Positions 1 through 9,266 of a stretch of 64,000 nucleotides of DNA are shown piece by piece. Made by a program: the position numbers and the translations under genes. This DNA comes from Colwellia psychrerythraea 34H (GTDB lineage Bacteria > Pseudomonadota > Gammaproteobacteria > Enterobacterales > Alteromonadaceae), in NCBI RefSeq assembly GCF_000012325.1, contig NC_003910.7, positions 3,658,001-3,722,000 on the forward strand, read 5' to 3'. The notes beneath the pieces were generated by a model, which was given only the letters and a program-made list of their open reading frames with translations, was not told the DNA's origin and did not search any database. The first letter of the stretch is position 1. The number at the start of each line of letters is the position of its first letter.

Positions 1-753
1 ATGGAACCAATGGTTTCGACCTTCTCCGCCACGGTAAGTAATTTTTTGAAAACGTGCCATACCATCTTCTAATTTAACACCTGCACGTAACGTTTGTAAC
101 ATAGCTTCGTTGATTTCACCAAAGACACGTACTGCATATTCACGCTCTACTTTCTGTGACGGATGCATTAATCGGTTAGCTAATTCACCATCAGTGGTAA
201 ACAACAACATACCGGAAGTATTAATATCCAAACGACCGACAGCAACCCAACGACCCGCGTCAAGAGGAGGAAGACGATCAAAAACGGTTGGTCTTCCTTC
301 AGGATCTTTACGTGTACACATTTCACCTTCTGGCTTGTTATACACAAGTACGCGACAGATATCTTCATCTTGGGCAGTAAGTTTAACGTGATGTCCATCA
401 AGGCGAATTTGTTCGGTACCTGTGATTCGATCACCTAGAAAAGCGACTTTACCGTCAATACTGACACGACCTTCACTTATCATGGTTTCCATTTCACGGC
501 GAGAGCCTTTACCAGCACGAGCTAATACTTTTTGTACTTTCTCTGAGTCTGAATGCGTTGCTTTTTGAAACTCAACCTTCACTGCCTTTTCAGGCTCTTT
601 TTTATGCTGACCTTTTTTAGCTGCGCCCTTCTTTGCGACATCTTGCTTGGTCATGCCTTTTTTAGCAGTGCCTTTTTTCTCAGTACCACGCGTGCCATAT
701 TTTTTATCTAAGGCTTCGTCTTTTCTCGCTTGTTTTTTCTTGTCAACCGTCAT
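1..753 (-). CDS. rluB: RluB, 23S rRNA pseudouridine synthase (3' end cut by window)
   Basis: Reading the minus strand from an ATG at 751-753 gives an open frame of 251 codons running off the left edge. A lysine-rich tail of about 55 residues with repeated KKG units comes first. An S4 RNA-binding domain follows ([18 protein letters not shown]...). The catalytic RsuA/RluB domain has [12 protein letters not shown], whose Asp is the expected catalytic residue, and GEGRNHWFH at the cut end. The family makes pseudouridine 2605 in helix 90 region of 23S rRNA. The N-terminal basic extension is typical of RluB, as opposed to RluE or RsuA. It is followed downstream in the window by yciO and rnm on the same strand, an arrangement like the E. 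coli trp region. Confidence 0.9.
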   Translation of the reverse strand, partial: MTVDKKKQARKDEALDKKYGTRGTEKKGTAKKGMTKQDVAKKGAAKKGQHKKEPEKAVKVEFQKATHSDSEKVQKVLARAGKGSRREMETMISEGRVSIDGKVAFLGDRITGTEQIRLDGHHVKLTAQDEDICRVLVYNKPEGEMCTRKDPEGRPTVFDRLPPLDAGRWVAVGRLDINTSGMLLFTTDGELANRLMHPSQKVEREYAVRVFGEINEAMLQTLRAGVKLEDGMARFQKITYRGGEGRNHWFH

Positions 754-830
754 TATCTTTTACTCTGTTACGTCAGTAGCAGCTCCCTTGAAGCTAACTT
801 CTGGCTCATTGTTCAGGCTCAATTACCTTA

Positions 831-1094
831 TATACCCGTAATTATTCAAAATACTCGATTCAGAGTACTTGAGCTATTTCAGTTTTAGGCGTGTCAATTA
901 AATTAAGGTTATTCCCTATTTCTTTGACGCAACAATAAAATGACATTGCTCAAGCGCTTCTACGATGGGGCTAAAAACGATTTATACGTCGTTATTGATT
1001 TTGAGAATGGAACAACCATTTCCTACAATCAATGTCTTGCCTAAATCGTTTTTTTCTCCCACTGAAACATGCATTTTGAATGGTCACGGGTATA
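831..1094. repeat. MITE-like repeat element, copy 1, in the rluB-yciO gap
   Basis: The 374-bp gap between rluB and yciO has no gene. Most of it is a 264-bp element that begins TATACCCG (831-838) and ends CGGGTATA (1087-1094), an 8-bp perfect terminal inverted repeat. A second element with the same ends lies at 31697-31962 and is almost the same length (266 bp). The shared internal core includes a stretch around 991-1045 (TTATTGATTT, GGAACAACCATT, AATCAATG) flanked by inverted AAACGATTT/AAATCGTTT arms. No coding capacity is seen. I infer a non-autonomous mobile or palindromic intergenic repeat. Confidence 0.65.
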
Positions 1095-1127
1095 AAAGTG
1101 CATGTTTCACTTGCACTTTACTTCAGC

Positions 1128-1748
1128 TTATTGAAATGGAGTAGGATCACCCTCTCCCACGCGTATTATCTCAATACTGTCATTAGAAAAATCAATCACA
1201 GTGGTAGGGTGCTCCCCTAAATAACCACCATTGACGATAAGGTCAACTTGATGTTCTAACAAATCTCGAATTTGTTCAGGATCATACTCAGCCATTTCTT
1301 GGCCAGGCATAATTAAACTGGTAGACATTATAGGCTCTGCAAGTTCAGTCAACAAGGCTTGTGCAATAGTATTATCAGGCACTCTTATGCCTATTGTTTT
1401 CTTTTTAGGGTTTAACAGTCGCTTAGGGACTTCTTTACTACCTTTAAAGATAAAGGTGTAAGCGCCCGGAGTATTACTTTTTAGTAATCGATAAGCTGTG
1501 TTATCTACCCGTGTATATTCTGATATTTGTGATAGATCTTGGCAAACTAAGGTAAAGTTATGATCTTTATCTATGTCTCTAATGCGACAGATACGCTCTA
1601 ATGCTTTTTTATCACCTAAGTGACAACCTAATGCGTAGCCTGAATCTGTAGGGTAAACAATGACCCCGCCTTGCTTAATAATATCTGCCGCTTGCTTCAT
1701 TAAACGACCTTGCGGATTATCAGGGTGTACATAAAAAAACTGACTCAT
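1128..1748 (-). CDS. yciO: YciO, Sua5/YrdC/YciO-type protein
   Basis: A 206-residue protein spanning a single YrdC-like domain. Family signatures visible are VIVYPTDSGYALGC near residue 30, a KxR-type nucleotide-binding region around RIRDIDKDHNF, TPGAYTFIFKGSKEVPKRL near residue 95, and TIGIRVPDN and STSL further on. Sua5 and YrdC use this fold to make threonylcarbamoyl-AMP for tRNA t6A. YciO is a paralogue of uncertain physiological role that lacks the C-terminal Sua5 domain. The length matches E. coli YciO. It lies 88 bp downstream of rnm on the same strand, so the two are probably cotranscribed. Confidence 0.9.
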   Translation of the reverse strand: MSQFFYVHPDNPQGRLMKQAADIIKQGGVIVYPTDSGYALGCHLGDKKALERICRIRDIDKDHNFTLVCQDLSQISEYTRVDNTAYRLLKSNTPGAYTFIFKGSKEVPKRLLNPKKKTIGIRVPDNTIAQALLTELAEPIMSTSLIMPGQEMAEYDPEQIRDLLEHQVDLIVNGGYLGEHPTTVIDFSNDSIEIIRVGEGDPTPFQ

Positions 1749-1836
1749 GAGACTTTCCTTTCTTTAAAACTTTTTGATTGTTTCTTGTCAGTTGAAACGG
1801 CTAATTAATCTGTTGAGATACTTTCTATCGTTTGCG

Positions 1837-2742
1837 TTATTGCCATTGAGCCCAAATAGGTTTTGCACCAACAGGCATAGTCAGGTTACGACCTAAGTCA
1901 CTCCATTTATTTGGGTAGTGAAAATCTGATCCCATCGAAGCATATAAATTGTATTCTTGACAATAAGCCAACATCTTTCGTCTTTGATCCGGGCTCATTT
2001 GTGGTAATACCACTTCTAAACCATCACCTGAAACTTCGCTAAAGTGAACAATCAAACGCCGTAACCATTTAGCCGAAAGATCATATCTAATTGGGTGAGC
2101 CATCACTGCGCTTCCGCCAGCTTGATGTATAGCCACAATAGCTTCTTCAATACTACACCAGTTAGGTTTTACATAAGCGCGTTGCCCTTTTGAACCTTTC
2201 TTACCAATATATTTATCAAAGGCCTGTTGCATAGTACTAACATGCCCTTGTTGATGCAGTACTTTAGCAAAGTGAGCCCGTGTAATAGAGCCTTCACCAG
2301 CCATCGCTTTAGCATCGGTATAAATAGTTGGGAAACCACACTTCGTTAGTTTCTCACCCATTGAAATAGCGCGCTGTTCTCTCGCTTCTTGCTGCTGCTC
2401 TATAAGTGATTTTAATTCTGAATTTTTCTTATCAATATTTAAACCAACAATATGAATCTCAAACCCTTGCCATGCAGTAGATATTTCAATGCCATCAATC
2501 AATTTAAGTGGAATATTTTTGTCTTCAATATGCTTTTGCGCTATATCAAGCCCAGCGACAGTATCATGATCTGTGATAGCTAAAACATCAATTTGAAAGT
2601 TAGCCGCCCTATCTATCAAGGTTTGTGGCGACAAGCCGCCATCAGAGCAATTCGTGTGGCTGTGTAGGTCGATGCGTTTGTGGGCAAAACCCTCGGTTTT
2701 TACTATCAGATGCGGGAAATCAGTGGTTGACAGCAACGCCAT
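1837..2742 (-). CDS. rnm: RNase AM (5'-3' exoribonuclease Rnm / YciV), PHP domain
   Basis: A 301-residue PHP-family metallo-phosphoesterase. The metal-binding motifs are in place: HSHTNCSDG at residues 27-35, ITDHDT near 58-60, MAHP in the middle and GSDFHYP near the C terminus. The E. coli homologue (once called TrpH/YciV) trims the 5' ends of rRNAs and acts on short RNAs and pAp. It starts at the ATG at 2740-2742. The gene diverges from the trp operon, as in E. coli, which supports orthology. Its promoter must share the short space with the trp control region. Confidence 0.88.
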   Translation of the reverse strand: MALLSTTDFPHLIVKTEGFAHKRIDLHSHTNCSDGGLSPQTLIDRAANFQIDVLAITDHDTVAGLDIAQKHIEDKNIPLKLIDGIEISTAWQGFEIHIVGLNIDKKNSELKSLIEQQQEAREQRAISMGEKLTKCGFPTIYTDAKAMAGEGSITRAHFAKVLHQQGHVSTMQQAFDKYIGKKGSKGQRAYVKPNWCSIEEAIVAIHQAGGSAVMAHPIRYDLSAKWLRRLIVHFSEVSGDGLEVVLPQMSPDQRRKMLAYCQEYNLYASMGSDFHYPNKWSDLGRNLTMPVGAKPIWAQWQ

Positions 2743-2784
2743 AATAAGGTCTTCTATAGGGGTAAAACTTAGTCTTATGATAAG

Positions 2785-2813
2785 TTTACTGATAACGAGT
2801 AAACAATGATACT
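2785..2813 (+). promoter_or_regulatory. Probable trp operon promoter with overlapping palindromic operator
   Basis: TTTACT (2785-2790) and GATACT (2808-2813) are separated by exactly 17 bp, a good sigma-70 spacing. They lie 60 bp upstream of the first leader peptide. A perfect inverted repeat, GTTTACT (2784-2790) and AGTAAAC (2798-2804), covers the -35 box and spacer. That is a plausible repressor site, possibly for TrpR, although it does not read like the E. coli trp operator. Inferred from position only. Confidence 0.5.
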
Positions 2814-2873
2814 TTTTCCTTTATTATTAATCGAAAAGTAGATAAGACAATACATTTTAAAGGTACGTAAATA

Positions 2874-2930
2874 ATGAACACAGCAAATACAAACATAACA
2901 TTAATTTGGTGGTGGCATAACTCGACATAA
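2874..2930 (+). CDS. trpL: trp operon leader peptide TrpL (18 aa, Trp-Trp-Trp)
   Basis: ATG at 2874 opens an 18-codon ORF, MNTANTNITLIWWWHNST. Three consecutive TGG codons at 2907-2915 are followed by a TAA at 2928-2930. AAAGG at 2859-2863 is a ribosome-binding site 10 bases upstream. A strong terminator (2979-3010) follows 50 bases later. A GGGTT at 2933-2937 can pair with AACCC (2984-2988) in the terminator's left arm to form an antiterminator. This is the classic layout of translation-coupled attenuation: stalling at the Trp codons when charged tRNA-Trp is scarce would favour the antiterminator. It is too short for routine gene calling. Confidence 0.85.
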   Translation: MNTANTNITLIWWWHNST

Positions 2931-2978
2931 TTGGGTTGTGATAATTGCGTGTATCTTAAAAAAGATGAATCGAATTTC

Positions 2979-3010
2979 AAAAAAACCCGCTCCTGTTAGC
3001 GGGTTTTTCT
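2979..3010 (+). terminator. trp attenuator (intrinsic terminator)
   Basis: A perfect 11-bp stem, AAAAACCCGCT (2981-2991) with AGCGGGTTTTT (2998-3008), closes a six-base loop CCTGTT. It ends in a T-run on the plus strand. It sits between the WWW leader peptide and the structural genes, as an attenuator should. The flanking A-run would also let it work on the minus strand. Confidence 0.85.
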
Positions 3011-3049
3011 CGTTAAAGCGAACGAGAGTTAGTAAACAAAGGATTTAAA

Positions 3050-3106
3050 ATGAACAGAACAAAAACATGGTTTATTTGGTGGCTGTTGCCTATTTACGCA
3101 GGCTGA
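3050..3106 (+). CDS. Second Trp-rich mini-ORF upstream of trpE (18 aa)
   Basis: ATG at 3050 opens MNRTKTWFIWWLLPIYAG, stop TGA at 3104-3106, with an AAAGGA ribosome-binding site at 3038-3043. Three of 18 residues are Trp. The ORF has the same length as TrpL, and both begin ATGAACA and share an ATTTGGTGG core, so I infer a duplication of the leader peptide. It lies after the attenuator and 39 bases before trpE. No second terminator hairpin is visible after it. It might act through translational coupling, stalling or Rho-dependent control. It could also be a decayed relic, although the intact start, RBS and stop argue against that. Confidence 0.6.
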   Translation: MNRTKTWFIWWLLPIYAG

Positions 3107-3145
3107 CAATTTTTCGTTTAATAAACTCTAATAGAAGTATTCAAT

Positions 3146-4789
3146 ATGACTCAAAATTTACCAAGTAAAATCAAGGGTGAAGTAATCACCATACAAGATA
3201 GTACTTACTATCAAAATGATCCGTTAAGTGTTTACCAATTATTATGTCACCAACAACAACATAATATATTACTAGAATCTGCCGAGATTGATAAAAAGCA
3301 TTTATTAAAAAGCCTATTATTAACTGACGCGGCAGTAAAGATTGTATGTAATGGCAATACTGTCACTTTCTCTGCATTATCCTTAAATGGCGAAAGTGCT
3401 ATCGATTACGCGGCGACTCAACTAGAGTCACATGCTCAAGTAAGTTTTGCTGATGATGGAAAATCATTTCAAGCAACATTTAGCGAGGTTGCTAAAGACC
3501 TTGATGAAAAAGCGCGATTAAGTGCAACCAATCAATTTCACAGTTTACGATTATTCAATCAACTCACCGATGATAAAAGTCACCCTTTCTCCGTATTTTT
3601 AGGGGGTGTTTTTGCTTTTGATCTTATGGCAATAGCAGAGGAATTACCCACTGTTGCTCAAGGTGATAATACTTGCCCTGATTTTGTTTATTACTTAGCT
3701 GAAACGTTAGTAATTATTGACCATGAATTACAAAGCACCGAAATTATAGGTAATATTTTCAACTGCAATGATTCTGAAAAAACCAAACAAAGCCAAGTAG
3801 TGATTTCCAATCGTGTTGCTCAGATTAAAGAAACGCTTGCTAAGTCTATTGATGCCGAACAGGTATTGCAATTAAGCCCTTCATTTACCGATATAGCCGA
3901 TAAAGATAAACTCAATGAACAATTGCAAGTTGATATTAGTGACGAACGTTTTTGTGAAATAGTTGATCAATTAAAAGAAAATATTCGAGCAGGTGATATT
4001 TTTCAAGTAGTGCCATCACGTACTTTTAGCTTACCTTGTTTTGATTCTATTGCTGCTTATAAAGCCCTCAAGATTAGTAACCCTAGTCCTTATATGTTTT
4101 ATTTAAAAGATAGTGATTTTTGTATTTTTGGCGCATCGCCAGAATCGTCATTAAAATATCAAGCGAGTAATCGTCATGTTGAGATTTACCCAATAGCGGG
4201 GACTCGCCCTCGCGGTTTCGATCAACAGGGTAATATTTCACTCGACTTAGACAGTCGAATAGAATTAGAACTGAGGCAAGATAAAAAAGAATCTGCCGAA
4301 CATATCATGTTGGTTGATTTAGCACGAAATGATGTTGCTAGAGTTTCACAACCCGGTACTCGTTATGTTGCCGACTTACTCAAAGTTGATCGATACTCTC
4401 ACGTAATGCACTTAGTTTCACGAGTATGCGGTACCTTACAAACCGATTTAGATGCGTTACATGCCTATCAGGCTTGCATGAATATGGGCACGTTATCTGG
4501 TGCCCCTAAAGTAAAAGCAACCTCCCTTATTAGGGCAGTTGAAGGTAAACGACGTGGTAGTTATGGCGGTGCGGTTGGTTACTTAACTGGTACTGGTGAA
4601 ATGGATACTTGTATTGTTATACGCTCCGCCTTTGTTAAAGATAATATTGCTCAAGTACAAGCGGGTGCTGGTGTGGTCTATGATTCAGACCCAATAAGTG
4701 AAGCAAATGAAACAAGGCAAAAAGCCCAAGCGGTTATTAGTGCCATTATCACGGCTAATACGTCGGCAAAGGAGCAAGCTCATGACTAA
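3146..4789 (+). CDS. trpE: Anthranilate synthase component I
   Basis: A 547-residue TrpE. It takes chorismate and ammonia or TrpG-derived NH3 to anthranilate, the first committed step to tryptophan. The feedback-inhibition motif LLES is at residues 42-45. The C-terminal chorismate-binding domain shows DIFQVVPSRTF, SPYMFYLKD, the GASPESSLK stretch, PIAGTRPRG, ELRQDKKESAEHIMLVDLARND and GTLSGAPKVKA. The length is usual for the gamma-proteobacterial form. It overlaps the trpG start by eight bases, implying translational coupling for a 1:1 complex. Expression is expected to be controlled by the two-peptide leader upstream. Confidence 0.97.
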   Translation: MTQNLPSKIKGEVITIQDSTYYQNDPLSVYQLLCHQQQHNILLESAEIDKKHLLKSLLLTDAAVKIVCNGNTVTFSALSLNGESAIDYAATQLESHAQVSFADDGKSFQATFSEVAKDLDEKARLSATNQFHSLRLFNQLTDDKSHPFSVFLGGVFAFDLMAIAEELPTVAQGDNTCPDFVYYLAETLVIIDHELQSTEIIGNIFNCNDSEKTKQSQVVISNRVAQIKETLAKSIDAEQVLQLSPSFTDIADKDKLNEQLQVDISDERFCEIVDQLKENIRAGDIFQVVPSRTFSLPCFDSIAAYKALKISNPSPYMFYLKDSDFCIFGASPESSLKYQASNRHVEIYPIAGTRPRGFDQQGNISLDLDSRIELELRQDKKESAEHIMLVDLARNDVARVSQPGTRYVADLLKVDRYSHVMHLVSRVCGTLQTDLDALHAYQACMNMGTLSGAPKVKATSLIRAVEGKRRGSYGGAVGYLTGTGEMDTCIVIRSAFVKDNIAQVQAGAGVVYDSDPISEANETRQKAQAVISAIITANTSAKEQAHD

Positions 4790-5411
4790 ATTATTTATGC
4801 TCGATAATCTAGATTCTTTTACATATAACTTGGTCGATGAATTTCAATGTTTAGGGTTTGAGCCCAGTGTTTATCGAAATACACTCAGTGCTGATTTTAT
4901 TTTCAGCAAAATGCTTGAACATACCCAAAAAACATCAGAGCCGGTATTACTTGTTTTATCCCCTGGCCCAGGCGAGCCAAATAAAGCGGGTTGCCTGATG
5001 GCTTTGATCAAAATGTGTGCTGGACGTATTCCGATGCTAGGTATTTGTTTAGGACATCAAGCATTAATTGAACACTATGGTGGTCTGGTAGACAGAGCTG
5101 AAGAAATTGTGCACGGTAAAGCATCAAGTATTACTCATAGTGGCTGTGGTGCATTTGAAAATATTCAAAACCCTTTACCCGTTGCTCGCTATCATTCATT
5201 GATAGGCAAAGATATACCAAAATCATTAGACGTGATAGCCCAGTATAACGGTATGTGTATGGCCATTAGTAAAGATGAAGACGCTGTTTTAGCCTTTCAA
5301 TTTCATCCCGAATCAATATTAACGACATTTGGTGCAACCTTGTTGGCTCAGAGTATTCAGCATTTACTTACCTTAGCCCCATCACTTAATAATAAAGTTA
5401 CTGGAGAATAA
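4782..5411 (+). CDS. trpG: Anthranilate synthase component II (glutamine amidotransferase)
   Basis: A 209-residue class I glutamine amidotransferase that feeds ammonia to TrpE. I place the start at ATG 4782, inside the end of trpE, because AAGGAG (4769-4774) precedes it and the protein then begins MTKLFMLDNLDSFTYN as in the family. A longer in-frame extension would be translated out of trpE codons. The catalytic triad is intact: Cys89 in GICLGHQ, His175 and Glu177 in FHPES. SPGPGEP forms the oxyanion region. TrpG is a separate gene here, whereas E. coli carries a TrpG-TrpD fusion. Confidence 0.96.
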   Translation: MTKLFMLDNLDSFTYNLVDEFQCLGFEPSVYRNTLSADFIFSKMLEHTQKTSEPVLLVLSPGPGEPNKAGCLMALIKMCAGRIPMLGICLGHQALIEHYGGLVDRAEEIVHGKASSITHSGCGAFENIQNPLPVARYHSLIGKDIPKSLDVIAQYNGMCMAISKDEDAVLAFQFHPESILTTFGATLLAQSIQHLLTLAPSLNNKVTGE

Positions 5412-5412
5412 A

Positions 5413-6558
5413 ATGACGAATCCACTAAATACTGACTCCAATAGTATAGGTTCCAAAGAGATGGCTTCAACCAGTGCTGCCTCAAATGAGTTAGTTTCAT
5501 CAACTATCAACACTATTTTACCTACCTTAGTTGATGGCCTTGATTTGAATCAAAGACAAAGCCATGACTTTTTTCAGCAAGTACTCCAAGGCAACATCGA
5601 CCCAGCTTTAATGGCGAGTGTATTAACAGCACTAAAAATTAAAGGTGAAACACCAGAAGAAATCGCTGGTGCGGCAATTGCTATTCGCGCAGCTGCGACT
5701 CCTTTTCCTGAACGTAATAAAGAAGATATTGTCGCCGATTGTGTTGGTACTGGTGGTGATGGTGCTAATACCATTAATATTTCAACTACTGCTGCGGTTC
5801 TAGCAGCAGCTTGTGGCTTAAAAATGGCGAAACATGGCAATAGAAGTGTTTCAAGTATGTCTGGCTCGGCTGATTTACTCGAAGCATTTGGCGTCAATTT
5901 ATCCATGTCACCTGAAACAGCCAATCACTGTCTAGCACAAACAAATTTATGTTTCTTATATGCCCCTGCTTACCACTCTGGTTTTAAATATGCCGGACCA
6001 GTGAGAAAAGCTATGGGCATTCGTACCTTATTCAATATCTTAGGGCCGCTAGTTAATCCTGCTAAGCCAAATATAATGTTACTCGGCGTATATACGCCTG
6101 AATTATTAATGCCGATGGCTCAAGCACTCCAGCTGACCGGTGTTAAACGCGCTTTTGTTGTTCATGGTAGTGGCTTAGATGAAATTGCGTTACACGGCAA
6201 TACGCAAGCCATTGAAATTAACAATGGTGAACTAATTGAACGTACGATTTCACCACAAGACTTTGGCTTAAAAAATTACACTCTTGAAGAGATTAAGGGT
6301 GGCACGCCTGCAGAAAATGCCGATATTATTAGAGATATTTTATCTGGTCAAGGAAAGGATGCACACAATGCAGCAGTAATAGTTAACTGTGCTGCATTAC
6401 TGTATTTACACGATAAAGCTGAGTCACTTACTCAAGCTGCACAACTTGCAACAGAGGTGCTTGCTTCAGGTAAAGGCTTAAGCACTTTATTAACCTTGGT
6501 TAAACTTTCAAACCAAGATGTTTCATCGACTCAAACTGAATTAAAGGCTGATAAATAA
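5413..6558 (+). CDS. trpD: Anthranilate phosphoribosyltransferase
   Basis: A 381-residue TrpD that joins anthranilate to PRPP. It carries a Ser/Thr-rich N-terminal extension of about 30 residues before the helical domain (LDLNQRQSHDFFQQVLQGNID). The PRPP-binding loop GTGGDGANTINIST and KHGNRSVSSMSGSADLLEAFG are intact, as is GVKRAFVVHGSGLDEI. The ATG at 5413 follows the trpG stop by one base, with a GGAG ribosome site overlapping the trpG end. The N-terminal extension is slightly longer than usual, so translation could begin at Met17, but the upstream RBS favours the longer form. Confidence 0.95.
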   Translation: MTNPLNTDSNSIGSKEMASTSAASNELVSSTINTILPTLVDGLDLNQRQSHDFFQQVLQGNIDPALMASVLTALKIKGETPEEIAGAAIAIRAAATPFPERNKEDIVADCVGTGGDGANTINISTTAAVLAAACGLKMAKHGNRSVSSMSGSADLLEAFGVNLSMSPETANHCLAQTNLCFLYAPAYHSGFKYAGPVRKAMGIRTLFNILGPLVNPAKPNIMLLGVYTPELLMPMAQALQLTGVKRAFVVHGSGLDEIALHGNTQAIEINNGELIERTISPQDFGLKNYTLEEIKGGTPAENADIIRDILSGQGKDAHNAAVIVNCAALLYLHDKAESLTQAAQLATEVLASGKGLSTLLTLVKLSNQDVSSTQTELKADK

Positions 6559-6559
6559 T

Positions 6560-8002
6560 ATGAATACCGACACAAATACTTCAGCTGAAAAGAATATTTT
6601 AGAACAAATAGTTGACGATAAACGTATTGAAATTGCGGCTTTAAAAATTAAGAAACCATTATCAAGCTTTATTGATGAACTAGTGCCAACAACTAAAGAT
6701 ATGTATGCGGCATTAACAAGAACTAAAGATAAACCTTATGCTGGTTTTATCCTTGAATGCAAAAAAGCATCACCTTCTAAAGGGCTTATCCGCCCAGATT
6801 TCGATGTTAAAGCCATTTGCCAAATTTATGATAAATATGCAGCCGCTATTTCAGTATTAACGGATGAAAAATATTTCCAAGGTAATTTTGATTACCTCAA
6901 AATAGTAACCCAATCGGTAAAGTGCCCGGTACTTAATAAAGATTTCTTTGTTGATAGCTATCAAGTGTACTTAGCAAGATACTACGGTGCTGACGCAGTT
7001 TTATTGATGCTTAGTGTATTATCAGATGAAGAGTACCTTGAGTTATCGGCAGTTGCCGAACAATATAACTTAGCAGTACTAACAGAAATATCCACCGAAG
7101 CTGAGCGCGATAGAGCAATAAAGCTCAATGCAAAAATGATCGGTATTAATAATCGCAACCTACGTGATCTAAGTACTGATATTTCACGTACATTCGACTT
7201 TGCACCAACTATTCCGGACGATAGAATCATTATTTCTGAATCAGGCATTTATTCTCACTCTCAAGTGAGAGAATTAGCCCCTGCTGTTGATGGGTTTTTA
7301 GTAGGGAGCTCATTAATGGATCCCAAAAACAACGCTTATCAAGATATTGATTTAGCGTGTCGCAAGCTCATTTATGGAAATAATAAAGTCTGCGGATTAA
7401 CAGATATAAAATATGCTACCGCAGCCGCTGATAAAGGAGCACGTTTTGGCGGACTTATTTTTGCAGAGAAGTCGCCTCGATATGTTACCAAGGAGCAAGC
7501 TCAGGTAATTATCAAAGCAGAGCCCAAATTAGAGTATGTCGGCGTTTTTGTTAATGAAGATCGTGATCAGATTATTGAATTAGTTCAAGCGCTACATTTA
7601 AGTGCAGTGCAACTTCATGGGAGTGAAGATATTCAGTATATAGAGGCTTTAATTGCCGAACTTGCCCTGAAAAATTGCGATTTTTGTCAAATATGGCAAG
7701 CGAGTCCCGTAGCACAAAGTGTGCCTTTGCTTAATCCAAATGTCAGCCATCATGTACTTGATGGTCAAAGCCCTGGCAGTGGTAAAACCTTCGATTGGCA
7801 AGTGTTAGCCTTGAGTGAGCAAAATTTATCAAAAAGCTTTTTAGCTGGAGGTTTAAATAATGACAATATTGGTCAAGCCCTCGAGCAGTTAACCCATGTA
7901 GATTTATTTGGCCTAGACCTCAACTCAGGTGTAGAAGATAGCCCAGGTATTAAATCAAGTGACAAACTAGCGCAAGTATTTTCGAAAATTAGGAATTATT
8001 AA
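6560..8002 (+). CDS. trpC: Bifunctional indole-3-glycerol phosphate synthase / phosphoribosylanthranilate isomerase
   Basis: A 480-residue fusion of two (beta/alpha)8 barrels. Residues 1-265 are the synthase, with [34 protein letters not shown] and [11 protein letters not shown]. Residues from about 270 are the isomerase (TrpF), with the catalytic Cys in KVCGLTD and Asp in [13 protein letters not shown]. They carry out the third and fourth steps of the branch in reversed physical order, as in E. coli TrpCF. The gene begins one base after the trpD stop. Both catalytic sets look complete. Confidence 0.95.
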   Translation: MNTDTNTSAEKNILEQIVDDKRIEIAALKIKKPLSSFIDELVPTTKDMYAALTRTKDKPYAGFILECKKASPSKGLIRPDFDVKAICQIYDKYAAAISVLTDEKYFQGNFDYLKIVTQSVKCPVLNKDFFVDSYQVYLARYYGADAVLLMLSVLSDEEYLELSAVAEQYNLAVLTEISTEAERDRAIKLNAKMIGINNRNLRDLSTDISRTFDFAPTIPDDRIIISESGIYSHSQVRELAPAVDGFLVGSSLMDPKNNAYQDIDLACRKLIYGNNKVCGLTDIKYATAAADKGARFGGLIFAEKSPRYVTKEQAQVIIKAEPKLEYVGVFVNEDRDQIIELVQALHLSAVQLHGSEDIQYIEALIAELALKNCDFCQIWQASPVAQSVPLLNPNVSHHVLDGQSPGSGKTFDWQVLALSEQNLSKSFLAGGLNNDNIGQALEQLTHVDLFGLDLNSGVEDSPGIKSSDKLAQVFSKIRNY

Positions 8003-8003
8003 G

Positions 8004-9266
8004 ATGTCAGATACAAATAAGAATACTCAAGAGACAAAATCAAATAAAACTCGCTTGCCTGCCTACTTTGGTGAGTTTGGTGGTATGTACGTTGGTGAGT
8101 TATTAGTCCCCGCACTAGAGCAATTAGAGCAAGCTTTTATCGAGTCTCAAACCGATGAAGCCTTTTTAACCGAGTTCAATAATTTATTAACAAAATATGC
8201 TGGAAGACCAACACCATTAACGTGTTGTCGTAACATTGTAAAAAACCCTCTAGCTAAAATTTACTTGAAGCGTGAGGATCTATTACATGGTGGAGCACAT
8301 AAAACGAACCAAGTTTTAGGACAAGCTCTACTTGCTAAGCGCATGGGTAAAACTGAAATAATTGCTGAAACGGGTGCTGGACAGCACGGTGTTGCAACCG
8401 CGATTGCCTGTTCATTACTTGGGTTGAAATGTAAAGTTTACATGGGCGCTGTAGATTGTCAGCGACAACAGCCTAATGTTTTTCGTATGGAATTAATGGG
8501 CGCTGAAGTTATTCCTGTAACGGCTGGCTCAGGTACATTAAAAGACGCTGTTAATGAAGCACTAAGAGATTGGTCTGCAAATTATGAAAATGCACACTAC
8601 TTATTAGGTACAGCTGCCGGGCCTCACCCATTTCCTACTATAGTGCGTGAATTTCAAAAAATGATTGGTGAAGAAGCCAAAGCACAGTTTTATGATGAAG
8701 AAGGTCGTTTACCTGATTATGTTATCGCCTGTGTTGGCGGTGGTTCAAATGCTATCGGCATGTTTCACGATTTTATTAAAGAAGAGGGTGTTAAGCTTAT
8801 TGGCGTTGAAGCCGGTGGTAAAGGTATTGATACCAACGAACACGGTGCAACACTTGTTGCTGGTACAAAAGGAATGTTGCATGGTAACTACACCTATATA
8901 ATGCAAGATGATTTTGGCCAAATTCAAGAATCTTACTCAGTATCTGCTGGTCTTGACTACCCTGCGGTTGGTCCACAACATGCCTTTTTGAAAGATACTG
9001 GACGTGCTCAATATGTTCCTATTAATGATGATGAAGCATTGGCAGCATTTCAAGCCTTAGCAATGAATGAAGGCATTATTCCTGCACTTGAATCATCTCA
9101 TGCCCTTGCCCAAGCATTAAAAATGGCAGAGTCTGCAACCGAAGAAACTATTTATTTAGTTAACTTGTCAGGTCGTGGCGATAAAGATTTAGCCCATGTC
9201 CATGCTATTCTTTCACCTGAAGAAGCTTCATCCACAACAAAAGTTAAACACAGAGGAGAGGCATAA
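8004..9266 (+). CDS. trpB: Tryptophan synthase beta chain
   Basis: A 420-residue PLP enzyme condensing indole and serine. Lys100 in [11 protein letters not shown] is the Schiff-base lysine. The [10 protein letters not shown] loop, the phosphate-binding [10 protein letters not shown] and the C-terminal NLSGRGDKD are all present. It has a short Lys/Asn-rich N-terminal tail and a 20-residue C-terminal tail. It begins one base after the trpC stop, and its TAA overlaps the trpA ATG. The product works with TrpA in an alpha2beta2 channel complex. Confidence 0.97.
   Translation: MSDTNKNTQETKSNKTRLPAYFGEFGGMYVGELLVPALEQLEQAFIESQTDEAFLTEFNNLLTKYAGRPTPLTCCRNIVKNPLAKIYLKREDLLHGGAHKTNQVLGQALLAKRMGKTEIIAETGAGQHGVATAIACSLLGLKCKVYMGAVDCQRQQPNVFRMELMGAEVIPVTAGSGTLKDAVNEALRDWSANYENAHYLLGTAAGPHPFPTIVREFQKMIGEEAKAQFYDEEGRLPDYVIACVGGGSNAIGMFHDFIKEEGVKLIGVEAGGKGIDTNEHGATLVAGTKGMLHGNYTYIMQDDFGQIQESYSVSAGLDYPAVGPQHAFLKDTGRAQYVPINDDEALAAFQALAMNEGIIPALESSHALAQALKMAESATEETIYLVNLSGRGDKDLAHVHAILSPEEASSTTKVKHRGEA

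Noticed and set aside
180..434. Short ORFs overlapping rluB on both strands
   Set aside because: The rluB frame is continuous through this stretch with clear family motifs; the others are shadows.
2979..3010. The attenuator hairpin as the terminator of rnm
   Set aside because: rnm runs leftward, away from it. The hairpin lies downstream of the Trp leader peptide on the plus strand.
4698..4781. Upstream extension of trpG
   Set aside because: It is a shifted reading of trpE codons. The AAGGAG site and family start point to 4782.
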